From positions 1-64,000 of the forward strand of contig JAFECE010000003.1 of assembly GCA_018242295.1 (NCBI GenBank): DNA of 64,000 bases, given 5' to 3'. Every line of letters starts with the position of its first letter. Positions within the stretch are counted from its first letter, which is position 1. The notes beneath the pieces are model-generated. The model saw only the letters and a list, made by a program, of their open reading frames with translations, was not told where the DNA came from and did no database searches. Below, in pieces: positions 9,092 through 18,105 of this stretch. This DNA is from Pseudomonadota bacterium (GTDB lineage: Bacteria > Pseudomonadota > Alphaproteobacteria > Rhizobiales > Hyphomicrobiaceae). Made by a program: the position numbers and the translations under genes.

Positions 9092-10567
9092 GTGGCCAGA
9101 CTTGTCATGGTGTCGAACCGTGTCATCGACTTCAATGTGGCCCAGCAGGCAGGTGGCGTCACAGTTGCGATTTACAACACCCTCGCCCGGCAAAACGGAT
9201 TTTGGTTCGGCTGGGATGGACAAATCGATAATTCCGATTCACCCCAATTAAAGGTCGCGAGCGTCAACGGCCACACCACCGTGACGGAACCGCTGACGAC
9301 GGACGACTACAACGAATACTATCTCGGCTATTCGAACTCGGTCTTGTGGCCCGTGTTTCATAATCGGCTCGATCTTGCGCAGTTCGAGGCCGGTTATTAT
9401 TCCCGCTATATGGCGGTGAACGAGAGATTTTCCCGTCATCTCGCTCCGCTCATCGAACCTGACGACGTCATTTGGGTGCACGACTATCATCTAGTACCGA
9501 TGGCGCTCGAGTTGCGCAGGCTCGGCATCGAGAACCCGATCGGCTATTTCCTCCATATCCCGGTCGGCCCCGCGCAGGCTCTGCTCGCCATTCCGGAATA
9601 CAAGGAGATCGCCAAGGCTCTCAGCGCCTACGATCTCATCGGCCTGCAGACCCAGTCAGACGTGAGGAATTTGATCGACTTCTTCCAGCAAAGCGTATTC
9701 GGCAGGCTTCTGCCGTCGGGCCGCATTCGCGTTTTCGAGGCGGAGCTCGACATCGGCTGCTTCCCCGTCGGCATCGATCCCGCCGACTTCGCCTTCGGCC
9801 CCAATGAAGCGGAAGCATTGAAGGCGCCCGAGACCTCGGAGACGAACCGGATCATCGGCATCGACCGGCTGGACTACACCAAGGGTCTGCCGCAGAAATT
9901 CAAATCCTACGGGAGATTCCTTGAAGAATATCCGGAATACCGTCGGCGCATCGTGCTATCGCAGTTCGCGCCGCCGACGCGCGAAAGCGTCGAAGCGTAT
10001 GCCGACATCAAGGCCGAACTCGAATCTCTCGCGGGTTCGATCAACGGCCGGTTTGGCGAACTCGACTGGGTGCCGATCAACTACATTCACAGAACCATTC
10101 CTCGTGCAGAGCTTCGCGACGTCTATCGCTCATCGCGGATCGGATGGGTTACGCCGCTATTGGACGGCATGAATCTCGTCGCGAAGGAGTACATCGCCTG
10201 TCAGAATCCGGCCGACCCGGGGGTTCTTATCCTGTCGAAGTTCGCGGGCGCCGCGGAGCAGCTCGCCGATGCGGTTCTCGTCAATCCTTACGACCTCAGC
10301 GACCTCGTGCACGGCTTGCAGATTGCGCTTGAAATGCCGCTCGACGAACGGCGCGCGCGTCACGCGCGCCTTTTCGATATCGTGCGGAAAAGCGACTCAA
10401 ATGACTGGAGCCGCAGCTATTTTTCGGCCCTGATCAAGGCCGGACAGCGGCGCCTCGGGCGAGCGCTAAAGTCGTCTTCTGAAATGGGGAAAGCTCTGGA
10501 GCGATTGCAGAGCACCGCCAAGAAGAACAATCCGCCTAGCCGCTTCGCGGCCAATGTGGTGACATAA
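9092..10567 (+). CDS. otsA: Trehalose-6-phosphate synthase
   Basis: GT20 enzyme making trehalose 6-phosphate from a nucleotide-diphosphoglucose and glucose 6-phosphate, in the cytoplasm. The GTG at 9092 is chosen because the conserved N-terminus 'LVMVSNRV' follows at once and a strong ribosome-binding site, AAGGAGG (9081-9087), sits 4 bases upstream; the frame is open further upstream but without such a signal. The product has 491 residues. Visible family motifs are 'FWFGWDG' in the donor/acceptor region, 'VWVHDYHL', 'IIGIDRLDYTKG', and 'TPLLDGMNLVAKEY' with 'DPGVLILSKFAGAAEQL'. The length is normal. It is the first gene of an operon with a ROK kinase, a PfkB kinase and otsB, with a candidate stress promoter upstream. 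The stop overlaps a possible ATG of the next gene (TAATG). Confidence 0.95.
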   Translation: MARLVMVSNRVIDFNVAQQAGGVTVAIYNTLARQNGFWFGWDGQIDNSDSPQLKVASVNGHTTVTEPLTTDDYNEYYLGYSNSVLWPVFHNRLDLAQFEAGYYSRYMAVNERFSRHLAPLIEPDDVIWVHDYHLVPMALELRRLGIENPIGYFLHIPVGPAQALLAIPEYKEIAKALSAYDLIGLQTQSDVRNLIDFFQQSVFGRLLPSGRIRVFEAELDIGCFPVGIDPADFAFGPNEAEALKAPETSETNRIIGIDRLDYTKGLPQKFKSYGRFLEEYPEYRRRIVLSQFAPPTRESVEAYADIKAELESLAGSINGRFGELDWVPINYIHRTIPRAELRDVYRSSRIGWVTPLLDGMNLVAKEYIACQNPADPGVLILSKFAGAAEQLADAVLVNPYDLSDLVHGLQIALEMPLDERRARHARLFDIVRKSDSNDWSRSYFSALIKAGQRRLGRALKSSSEMGKALERLQSTAKKNNPPSRFAANVVT

Positions 10568-10614
10568 TGGGTGTCATCATAGAAAGAATAACCATTCCCA
10601 GCGGGGATGATGCC

Positions 10615-11373
10615 ATGTCCAATCCGAATATCCTCTGCGTGGACATCGGAGGCACGCTGGTCAAGGCTGCGACCGTCAACGCCTCAGGCGTGTTGATTTC
10701 GGATTTCATCACAACGCAAACGCCGAAGCCGAGCACGCCGGATGCGCTGGTCGATCTCATCAGCGACGTCGTTAAGACGCTGCCGACATTCGGGCGCGTT
10801 TCCGTGGGCTTTCCGGGCGTCGTCGGACGCGATCACATCAAGACGGCGCCCAACCTCGGCACCCATCACTGGAACGAATTCGATCTCGAAGCCGCCTTGC
10901 AGCACACGTTCGGCGTTCCCGTCCGCGTGCTGAACGATGCGATCGTCTATGGCTTGGGCATCGCAAAGGGGCCCGGTCGCGAATGCGTTTTGACATTCGG
11001 AACGGGCATGGGTTGTGCCCTTTTCTGCAACGGCTCCGCCTTCTTCGGGCTTGAACTCGGCCAGCACTACGCGAACGACGATCTGAACTACGACCAGTAC
11101 ATCGGTCACGCCGCCTACCTGGCACTCGGTGACGACGCGTGGAACGAACGTGCGAAGTACGTGCTCGCCAAAGTTCAGGGTTTGACAAACGTCGATCATC
11201 TCTTCATCGGCGGCGGGAATTCGCGGCGGATCAACTTCGCTCTCCCGCCATGGGCGAGCGTCGTTCCGCCGGCAAGCGGCATTGCCGGTGGCGCGCGTCT
11301 TTGGCGATCCGAGATGGATCAGTGGTTCAGGCAGGCGAGCGATCTTGTCGGGGCACCCACGGAGTCGAGATGA
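10615..11373 (+). CDS. ROK-family sugar kinase (glucokinase-like)
   Basis: Predicted ATP- or polyphosphate-dependent hexokinase of 252 residues from the ATG at 10615, chosen because the phosphate-1 motif 'ILCVDIGGTLVKAA' then starts at residue 5. An in-frame ATG at 10567 overlapping the otsA stop (TAATG) would add 16 residues and allow translational coupling. Further motifs are 'VGFPGVVG', the catalytic-loop region 'VRVLNDAIVYGLG', the phosphate-2 motif 'LTFGTGMGCALF' and the adenosine motif 'LFIGGGNSRRI'. It lacks the CXCGXXGC zinc motif of the NagC/Glk ROK group, which resembles polyphosphate glucokinases. It could supply glucose 6-phosphate to OtsA. Its end overlaps the next start (ATGA). 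Confidence 0.85.
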   Translation: MSNPNILCVDIGGTLVKAATVNASGVLISDFITTQTPKPSTPDALVDLISDVVKTLPTFGRVSVGFPGVVGRDHIKTAPNLGTHHWNEFDLEAALQHTFGVPVRVLNDAIVYGLGIAKGPGRECVLTFGTGMGCALFCNGSAFFGLELGQHYANDDLNYDQYIGHAAYLALGDDAWNERAKYVLAKVQGLTNVDHLFIGGGNSRRINFALPPWASVVPPASGIAGGARLWRSEMDQWFRQASDLVGAPTESR

Positions 11374-12464
11374 ACGTCCTCACCATTGGCGGCGCAATGG
11401 TTGATACGATCGTCACGATTGCGAGCGACAAGATCGAACAGGTCAAGATGCGCAACGCCGAGAGCTCGTTCCTTCTTCTCGAGGAAGGGCACAAGACGGA
11501 GGCGGAGGAAATCGCATCGAGCTGCGGGGGCGGCGCGGTCAACGCAGCCGTCACGGCTGCCCGCCTCGGTCTTCAAACGTCGATCATCGCCAAGATCGGC
11601 CGCGACGCGAAGGGGGAAATCATACTCAACCTCTTGCGCGCCGAAGGCATCGACGTTTCGTGGATCGCCGTTGACACGAGCGAGCCGACGGGATCATCGG
11701 TTATCATCTCGTCGCACGAACGAAATGCGGCCGTTTTCACGTATCGCGGGGCGAATACGAAAGTCGAAGCTGACGATCTGCCGCCCGAGGCTTTTGCGGG
11801 GCGCGATCTCGTTTACGTTGCCAATCTCAGCAATGAATCGGCCAAATATTATCCGCTCGTCGTGGAACGGGCGAAAGCGGCGGGCGCGCTGCTCGCGGTG
11901 AACCCCGGCATCAGGCAACTGACGGCTCGCTTCGACGACTTTTGGCACAATCTCAAACACATCGATATTCTCTGCGTAAACCGCGCAGAGGCGCAGACGC
12001 TAATGCCGCATCTCCTACAGTCTTTCGGAGAAGGGGGCGCGCCTTTGGTTCCCAAGGACGACGCGCCTGTTCCGCCTCTCGCGAAGCGCGGGCTCCGCAG
12101 CGGCGGCTACGAGATGTCGCTCGCAAAGTTTCTCGGCGCGCTAATCGAACTTGGTGTCGGCGTCATCGTGTTAACGGATGGAGCTAATGGCGCGTTCATC
12201 GCGCGCGGACGGGAACTTCATTATCGCACGGCGCAGCATGTCGTCGCAGCGGCAACGACGGGCGCCGGAGACGCGTTCTCGGCAACGTTCGCATGCTATC
12301 TTACGGATACGAAAGATCCGGCACGCGCGCTGAGCGCGGCGGCGATCAATGCTGCCAGCGTGGTAAAGTTCATCGATACCCAGACCGGCCTTCTCGACAG
12401 GCCGGCGTTGGAGCGAGAAATCGAACGGGCAAGCGCGGCACACCTATTCAGCTTCTCCATCTGA
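11370..12464 (+). CDS. PfkB-family carbohydrate kinase
   Basis: Ribokinase-fold sugar kinase of 364 residues. The ATG at 11370 overlaps the ROK gene's stop (ATGA), with GGAG 5 bases upstream. The N-terminal motif 'GGGAVNAAVTAARLG' and the C-terminal catalytic motif 'TTGAGDAFSATFACYL', with the base Asp in GAGD, identify the PfkB family. A segment of about 35 residues (after 'AQTLMPHLL', rich in Gly, Pro and Lys) is inserted between core motifs and is unusual for the family. Substrate specificity cannot be read from sequence; the position inside the trehalose operon suggests a hexose or hexose phosphate. The otsB start lies 10 bases downstream. Confidence 0.88.
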   Translation: MNVLTIGGAMVDTIVTIASDKIEQVKMRNAESSFLLLEEGHKTEAEEIASSCGGGAVNAAVTAARLGLQTSIIAKIGRDAKGEIILNLLRAEGIDVSWIAVDTSEPTGSSVIISSHERNAAVFTYRGANTKVEADDLPPEAFAGRDLVYVANLSNESAKYYPLVVERAKAAGALLAVNPGIRQLTARFDDFWHNLKHIDILCVNRAEAQTLMPHLLQSFGEGGAPLVPKDDAPVPPLAKRGLRSGGYEMSLAKFLGALIELGVGVIVLTDGANGAFIARGRELHYRTAQHVVAAATTGAGDAFSATFACYLTDTKDPARALSAAAINAASVVKFIDTQTGLLDRPALEREIERASAAHLFSFSI

Positions 12465-12474
12465 GCAGGGGTCA

Positions 12475-13305
12475 GTGGTTTTGACACAGCAATTAAAGAA
12501 AAGCACCGCTACGGACGACATCGCATTGACGACGCATAAACGTGCCGTCGTCGCGCGCGAGACCGTAGAGCGGCTCATTGAGCGCGACGAGCCGGTTGCG
12601 CTTTTCCTCGATATCGACGGCACGCTTCTCGACGTCGCGCTGACACCATCGACGGTGCACGTGCCGCCGAACCTTGCAGAACTGCTGGATATGCTCGCGG
12701 GACGCTTGCACGGCGCGCTGGCGATCGTCACCGGACGGTCCTTGGAGGAAGCCGATCGGCTGCTCCATCCGGCAAAATTCATCGCCGGCGGCGTACATGG
12801 CGGGGAAATGCGATTTTCCGACAATGGAAAAATCGAAACACTCACGCCGAAATTCAGTTCGGTGCTCACAGCCGATATCAAGAAGATTGCCGAGGATCTG
12901 CCCGGCATCATCTATGAGGACAAGGGCAGCGGGATCGCGCTTCATTACCGACTGGCGCCGAAGCTTCAGTCATCCTTGATGATGATGATCGAAGCGCTCG
13001 TGCCGAAATATCCCAATCAATTCTCGATCTGCGAAGGCCGAAAAGTCGTCGAGGTTTTGCCGGTCGGCTTCTCGAAGGGACGCGCGCTCAGGACGCTCGC
13101 CGCCTTGCCGAAGTTTACAGGCCGCATTCCGATCATGATCGGAGACGACATCTCCGACGTCGATGCGTTCCGGGCAGCCGAGGCGCTTGGCGGTTACGGC
13201 TTGAAAGTCGCCGGCGAGAATTTTTCGGAGGCGGAAGCGGCGTTTCAGGGACCAGCCGAAGTGCTCGACTGGCTGCGAAAAGTTTCCGAAACCGGCGCGC
13301 GGTAA
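12475..13305 (+). CDS. otsB: Trehalose-6-phosphate phosphatase
   Basis: HAD-superfamily phosphatase converting trehalose 6-phosphate to trehalose, 276 residues. HAD motif I is 'FLDIDGTLLD' with nucleophile Asp46 and acid/base Asp48. Motif II is around 'AIVTGRSLEEAD', followed by the cap domain ('GGVHGGEMRF'). Motif III/IV is 'SKGRALRTL' and 'IMIGDDISDVDAF'. The start is GTG at 12475 behind AGGGG; a TTG at 12481 is an alternative. It is the last gene of the otsA-ROK-PfkB-otsB operon and ends 10 bases from the convergent membrane-protein gene. Confidence 0.94.
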   Translation: MVLTQQLKKSTATDDIALTTHKRAVVARETVERLIERDEPVALFLDIDGTLLDVALTPSTVHVPPNLAELLDMLAGRLHGALAIVTGRSLEEADRLLHPAKFIAGGVHGGEMRFSDNGKIETLTPKFSSVLTADIKKIAEDLPGIIYEDKGSGIALHYRLAPKLQSSLMMMIEALVPKYPNQFSICEGRKVVEVLPVGFSKGRALRTLAALPKFTGRIPIMIGDDISDVDAFRAAEALGGYGLKVAGENFSEAEAAFQGPAEVLDWLRKVSETGAR

Positions 13306-13315
13306 GCGCGAAGCC

Positions 13316-15115
13316 TCAGGCGGCTTCGGCTTGTGCCGAGGTTTCTCCCCGCGGGCGGCTCGGTTCGTTCAGCACCATCAGAAGCGGGGTCAGCCCCTCG
13401 GAATCGACGAGCTTGAAGATCTCTATGTCGCTCCGCGCCTTTTCGCTCCAGCCAGCAATCTGCAACGCGCGCTCGGCTTTCGAGAAAAGCCCGTGATTGC
13501 GGACCGCTCGCTTATCGACATATTGCTTTAATTCTTCGCCCGTCAGCCCCTGCTCTTCCGCCCATTTCTTGCGGATGGCCGTCAGGTCGGTATCGCTTCC
13601 CTGCGATTCCTCTTTCTTCAATTTCTGCAATTCGTTTTCCTGAAGGAGCCACCACTTCCCGCCCTTCGGCCAGCGCACGAGATCGAGATCGCTCAGCACG
13701 CCTGCCATTTGATTGACGGCCATGCCCTTCGCGGCTTCATCGTTATTGTTGGGATCGCAACTGTAGAGGTTCGGGATAACAAGGTACGAGGCCTTGTTGT
13801 GATGGATGAAGTGGCGGCGAACCCATTCGAGATCGGCACCGGGCACTCGATTGATTGCCGTATTGATCGCATCGCGGATTTGACGGGTGAGCGTGCCGGA
13901 GGGACGAACAGACGGTGGCTCGCGCGGCGGATTGACGATTGCCAGCGCGAGAAGGCCCATGTCGATGCCGATCGTCGCCAGAAGCGCGATGACATCCCGT
14001 CCCGTTATCGGCTCGCCTTCCTCGGTGTGCCCGGCGGTGATGACTTTGCCACCCGAAACCAGATAGCGAAACGCGCTCGCCGTGTAGGCGCCGATATTGC
14101 TCCAAAGATTTTTGACAGCGTTCGCAACGCCAGCAGGGCCTTCGTTGAAAACGGCTGCGCGCAGTTTCAACTCGGCGGGTTGATCGGCCTGCGCTGCGGC
14201 ATCGCGCAACCGCTCGCCAAGCGTCGGATCGTAGCACGACGATCCGGATTTGCCCGGCGGCTGCGAGACTGAATCGGCGAGCGCACGCATTTCGGAAGCG
14301 GTCGATTGGCCGAGCTGGTTGCTGCGCGCCGCGATGTTCCGCGCAAGGCCGCGAATTTCAGATGCCTTGTTCTCGAAGTTGCGCTGACGTTCCTCGATCG
14401 TCGCGCCACCGAGCACATCTGCCGCCTGACGGAGCGACTGGACATCGGCCTGCACCGGCTCCAGCCAGGACCTCGTCATACCATCGCGCAGCGCGCTGAC
14501 GGCATCGCGCACGCTTCGGCGCGCATTGTAGAGCGGGCCCTTGCCGGCACCGGAGGCGACGCCGCAGCTGCCGCCGCTCGTTTCTTCGCGCGACATTTGG
14601 CTGTCAGACCACGCGACGACGCTGTCGAGCTGACCGCGCACCGCGTCGAGCCGTGCCGCAACCGCGGCGCTGGCGTCGCGGGCGTCCTCCTGCAGTCCGG
14701 CAAGCCCTGTCTTCGTTGCTTCCTCGCCGGAGATCAAGCTCCACCAGAAGCCGTAGCCGAAGCCAATCGACCAGATGGCGAGAAATGCGTAGAGCACACC
14801 GGTAATGAGCCGCTGGCCCAATGGTCGCTTGGCACCGAACGTCTCGCGGAGCGTGAGCCACAGCAGAAACGTCAGCGCGATGACAACAGCGGCGACGAGC
14901 ACGTCGTTGGAGATCGATAGGCCTCCGGCTGGTGCGGCGGGCGTCGAGGATACGCCGACGATGAAGTCGCGCATGCCGTGCCATGTCGCGTAGCCGGAAA
15001 TGATCAGCAGCATGAACGAGGCGACGCCGATCAGCGTGTTGCGGCCAAGGATGTAGTCGATCGTTTTACTGATCAGGCTTGGTTGGGTCGAATTCGGCTG
15101 GGCTGCATCCGGCAT
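13316..15115 (-). CDS. Unknown membrane protein with long helical extramembrane region
   Basis: Protein of 599 residues with no family I recognise. The ATG at 15115 is preceded by GGGGA at good spacing; an in-frame TTG lies two codons upstream. Three hydrophobic helices lie in the first 140 residues ('TLIGVASFMLLIISGYA', 'VLVAAVVIALTFLLWL', 'AFLAIWSIGFGYGFWW'). A helical, Ala/Arg-rich stretch of about 180 residues with two possible disulfide cysteines follows (likely coiled coil). A fourth helix, 'VIALLATIGIDMGLLALAIV', is near residue 375, and a charged cytoplasmic-type domain runs to the end. The tail 'SEGLTPLLMVLNEPSRPR' is distinctive. It stands between the trehalose operon and an ABC exporter. 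A mechanosensing or stress role would be a guess. Confidence 0.8.
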   Translation of the reverse strand: MPDAAQPNSTQPSLISKTIDYILGRNTLIGVASFMLLIISGYATWHGMRDFIVGVSSTPAAPAGGLSISNDVLVAAVVIALTFLLWLTLRETFGAKRPLGQRLITGVLYAFLAIWSIGFGYGFWWSLISGEEATKTGLAGLQEDARDASAAVAARLDAVRGQLDSVVAWSDSQMSREETSGGSCGVASGAGKGPLYNARRSVRDAVSALRDGMTRSWLEPVQADVQSLRQAADVLGGATIEERQRNFENKASEIRGLARNIAARSNQLGQSTASEMRALADSVSQPPGKSGSSCYDPTLGERLRDAAAQADQPAELKLRAAVFNEGPAGVANAVKNLWSNIGAYTASAFRYLVSGGKVITAGHTEEGEPITGRDVIALLATIGIDMGLLALAIVNPPREPPSVRPSGTLTRQIRDAINTAINRVPGADLEWVRRHFIHHNKASYLVIPNLYSCDPNNNDEAAKGMAVNQMAGVLSDLDLVRWPKGGKWWLLQENELQKLKKEESQGSDTDLTAIRKKWAEEQGLTGEELKQYVDKRAVRNHGLFSKAERALQIAGWSEKARSDIEIFKLVDSEGLTPLLMVLNEPSRPRGETSAQAEAA

Positions 15116-15306
15116 ACTCAATCCCCACGCTAACTCCCACGCCTTGAGATAGCCGAATTGGCGGGGATGATCCGTGACCCGAGAGCAACACTCGGCGTAT
15201 TCACAGGGGCAGGCTTGGTCGTGGCAGGCGCGCCGGCGTCACGTCCCTGTCACAACTCGCGGGCCGACGGCCGAGACCGTCCGCATAGGTTGCGTGCGAG
15301 TTGAGA

Positions 15307-17151
15307 TCAGACCGCTTCTGCCATCGAGGATTTGTTTTCGAGATATTTGGCGAATTGCAGCTTAAACAGACGATTGTAAGCGCCGCCGCTCGCGATCAAC
15401 TGATCATGCGTTCCGCTTTCGATCACGCGCCCCGCCTCGATCACATGGATGAGGTCGGCATGCAGAATGGTCGACAGGCGATGGGCGATGACGAGCGTCG
15501 TCTTCCCCTTGGTCAGGTTGCGCAGCTCACGCTGAATGGCATCCTCGGTTTCGCTATCCAGCGCTGACGTCGGTTCGTCGAGAAGGATAATCGGAGCGCT
15601 CTTGAGGTAAGCGCGCGCGAGAGCGATGCGCTGCCGCTGACCGCCGGACACCTGGGTACCAAGCTCGCCGACCTGGCTGTCGTATCCTCGCGGCAAGGAC
15701 ATTATGAATTCGTGAGCGCTTGCCGATTTCGCCGCCTCGATGCACTTTTCATCGGATGCGTTGTCGAGGCCGGCCCTGATGTTGTCGATGATCGAGCCTT
15801 CGAAGAGAAACGAATCCTGGCCGACGACCGAAATGTTGTGGCGGAGCGATACAAGCGAGACATCGGCAATCTTCTGACCGTCGATCGTGATGACACCAGA
15901 GTCGGGTTCGCGAAGCCTTTGCAGCAGAGCGAACACGGTTGATTTTCCTCCCCCGGAATGGCCGACGAGCGCCGTCACCTTGCCGGCCGGAACAGAGAAG
16001 CTCATGCCGTTGATCACGGGCTTGTTCGGCAGATACCGGAACGAAACGTCGCTGAGCACGATCTCGCCGCTCGTGACCTGAAGCTCGGGCTTGCCGGGCG
16101 GCTCGCTTTCGCGCGCGGGGGTATCCATCAATTCGTACATCATGCGAACGCCGACAGACGCGGTAGCCAACTGAAGCTGAACGCGCGAAATCCGGCGCGC
16201 AGGATCGGCGCACATCAGCAGCGCAGTGATAAATGCAAAGAACTGGCCGGGACTTTCGCCGTGATAGAGGTTGCGCCAGCCCGCATAAAAAACGACAGCG
16301 GCGACGGCACAACCGCCGATCGTTTCCATCAGCGGATTCACGCCGGCGCCAATCGCGAGCATCTTGTTCGATATCCGCTGAACGGCTTCGATCGCGTCGA
16401 ACATGCGCTGGCGCATCTTATTTTCGAGCTGGAACGATTTTACGACCTGCGCACCCTGGCTCACTTCGCGCGTAATTTGGATAATTCCAGCCAAAGAATG
16501 GACTTCGCTTCGCGTAGCCTTCTTGATGCGCTCGACCATTTTGCGCGACGACAACGCGGCAACGGGGCCGCCGACGAGAGCAATCGCCGACAGGATCGGA
16601 TCCAGCACAATCATCGTTCCAACGAGGCCGATGATCGTGAAGAGATCCCGCCCGAGGTTCAGCGACACCATATTCAGCATGTCCCTGACGGCGTTGGCGT
16701 TATACGACATCCTGGTGACGAGGTCGCTCGACGTGTGTTGCTGGAAGAAAGCCATATCGACTTTCAACATATGATCGAACATGCGCTTTTGCGTCTGGGC
16801 GACAAGCCGATTGCCGATGTTGCCGAGAACGACCTCGGAGAAGTAGGCGGCAAACCCCTTGGCGACGAATATCGCAACAATGCCGACCGTGATTCCGACG
16901 AGAGCGGCGCGATCCTGATGGACAAAAATCGTATCGATCACATACTTCAGCACGTAGGCGCTGAGCGACGTCATGCCGGCAACCAGCAACATGCAAACGA
17001 CCACGAGCGCGTATTGCGGCGCATATTCGCGGCCGTTTTCCCTCAGCAGCCGCTTCAGAAGATCAATGGTCGTCGGCATCCGCTTCTCTATGTCGCCCGT
17101 AATAGGAATCCGCGTGTTTTTCGCCGGCCGGAGGCTACGTTGATTGGCCAT
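15307..17151 (-). CDS. ABC-type lipid/polysaccharide exporter, fused permease-ATPase (MsbA-like)
   Basis: Half-transporter of 614 residues. The N-terminal six-helix exporter domain covers about 45-330 ('YALVVVCMLLVAGMTSLSAY'). The ATPase domain has Walker A 'VGHSGGGKSTVF' near 400, signature 'VSGGQRQRIALARA', Walker B 'IILLDEPTSALD' and the switch 'VIAHRLST'. The domain order and length match MsbA-type lipid A flippases and related exporters. An alternative start at 17079 (starting 'MPTTIDLLKRLL') would remove a basic leader of 24 residues; neither start has a clear ribosome-binding site. The WaaE-like glycosyltransferase 130 bases upstream on the same strand fits a role in exporting an envelope lipid or glycan. 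Confidence 0.9.
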   Translation of the reverse strand: MANQRSLRPAKNTRIPITGDIEKRMPTTIDLLKRLLRENGREYAPQYALVVVCMLLVAGMTSLSAYVLKYVIDTIFVHQDRAALVGITVGIVAIFVAKGFAAYFSEVVLGNIGNRLVAQTQKRMFDHMLKVDMAFFQQHTSSDLVTRMSYNANAVRDMLNMVSLNLGRDLFTIIGLVGTMIVLDPILSAIALVGGPVAALSSRKMVERIKKATRSEVHSLAGIIQITREVSQGAQVVKSFQLENKMRQRMFDAIEAVQRISNKMLAIGAGVNPLMETIGGCAVAAVVFYAGWRNLYHGESPGQFFAFITALLMCADPARRISRVQLQLATASVGVRMMYELMDTPARESEPPGKPELQVTSGEIVLSDVSFRYLPNKPVINGMSFSVPAGKVTALVGHSGGGKSTVFALLQRLREPDSGVITIDGQKIADVSLVSLRHNISVVGQDSFLFEGSIIDNIRAGLDNASDEKCIEAAKSASAHEFIMSLPRGYDSQVGELGTQVSGGQRQRIALARAYLKSAPIILLDEPTSALDSETEDAIQRELRNLTKGKTTLVIAHRLSTILHADLIHVIEAGRVIESGTHDQLIASGGAYNRLFKLQFAKYLENKSSMAEAV

Positions 17152-17283
17152 GCCGCCAAAGTCAACGGACGCTCATACACATCGTACACAGATACCCTCG
17201 TCACCGTGCCAATGGCTTTGTCGTAAGGCCCGGACCGCTTGTCGTATAGTGGCAATTCTGCCGCCAAAGACTGCGGCGTTTAC

Positions 17284-18105
17284 TCAGGCTTCAACTTCGA
17301 AATTTTCAGAACCGCCAGCGGTTTCCGGCGCCTCGGGCGGCCGCCGGCTCGAATTTCTGTCGCGCCACATATGAAAAATCTTCAGCAGCCGGTAGTCGGC
17401 CTGGATCCATGAATACCGCAGGCCGTTCAGGCCTCCCGTGATATGTCGTCGGCCGATATAATATTTGAAGAAGTTTACGGGGAACTCGAGCGCCATTCGC
17501 GCCACGAGCGCCGACGGCGACGAGTTTGCGTGCTTGGCGGAGAGCTGCATCCTTTCGCCGAGTTTTCGCTTCAGGTCCTCATAGCTGCGGAACATATAGT
17601 GGTAAGCGGGCGCGCGAAGTATGCCGACGGCGTGACCGTCAGTCACCACTGTGTCGTGGACCTTGGAATTGCGAAACCTGACGACGCGGCGATCGTATAA
17701 GCGCACGTAGTGGTGATCGCGCGCCCACGGTCTTGGCCGTTTGGTATTCGGATAAACGAGTTCCAGCGGCATGCTGTAAGCAACGCGCGACGGCATTCGC
17801 TGCGCAAAGAGCGCAATGATTTCTCTTCGCAGCGATGGCGTGATGACTTCATCCGCATCGAGGTTCAGCACCCAATCGTTGCGGCACTGGTCTTCCGCAA
17901 ATCGCTTTTGCCCGCCGAAGCCCAGCCATCGCTGAGTGATCACGCGGCAGCCTTCAGATGCGGCGACGCGGACGGTATCGTCGGTGCTTTGGCTATCGAC
18001 GACGACAACTTCATCGACCCACGGCCGCACGGAACGAATGGTGCGGGCGATGCGATCGGCTTCATTCTTGGCGATGATGAAACAGGAGATCGGCAATTTA
18101 TCCAT
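17284..18105 (-). CDS. Family 2 glycosyltransferase, WaaE/KdtX-like
   Basis: Predicted inverting glycosyltransferase of 273 residues with a GT-A fold, acting at the cytoplasmic face. The N-terminus reads 'ISCFIIAKNEADRIARTI' with the nucleotide-binding 'VVVDSQSTDDT', then 'GFGGQKRFAE' and the metal-binding 'WVLNLDADEVI'. This combination is typical of the WaaE/KdtX lipopolysaccharide-core glucosyltransferase group. A basic amphipathic C-terminus ('KIFHMWRDRNSSRRPP') could contact the membrane. The ATG follows AAGG at 9 bases. It probably works with the MsbA-like transporter downstream. The acceptor sugar is not known. Confidence 0.88.
   Translation of the reverse strand: MDKLPISCFIIAKNEADRIARTIRSVRPWVDEVVVVDSQSTDDTVRVAASEGCRVITQRWLGFGGQKRFAEDQCRNDWVLNLDADEVITPSLRREIIALFAQRMPSRVAYSMPLELVYPNTKRPRPWARDHHYVRLYDRRVVRFRNSKVHDTVVTDGHAVGILRAPAYHYMFRSYEDLKRKLGERMQLSAKHANSSPSALVARMALEFPVNFFKYYIGRRHITGGLNGLRYSWIQADYRLLKIFHMWRDRNSSRRPPEAPETAGGSENFEVEA

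Noticed and set aside
15958-17226. Open frame of 422 codons opposite the ABC exporter
   Set aside because: Rich in His, Arg, Asp and Asn with no recognisable domain, and the minus-strand frame has complete ABC motifs.
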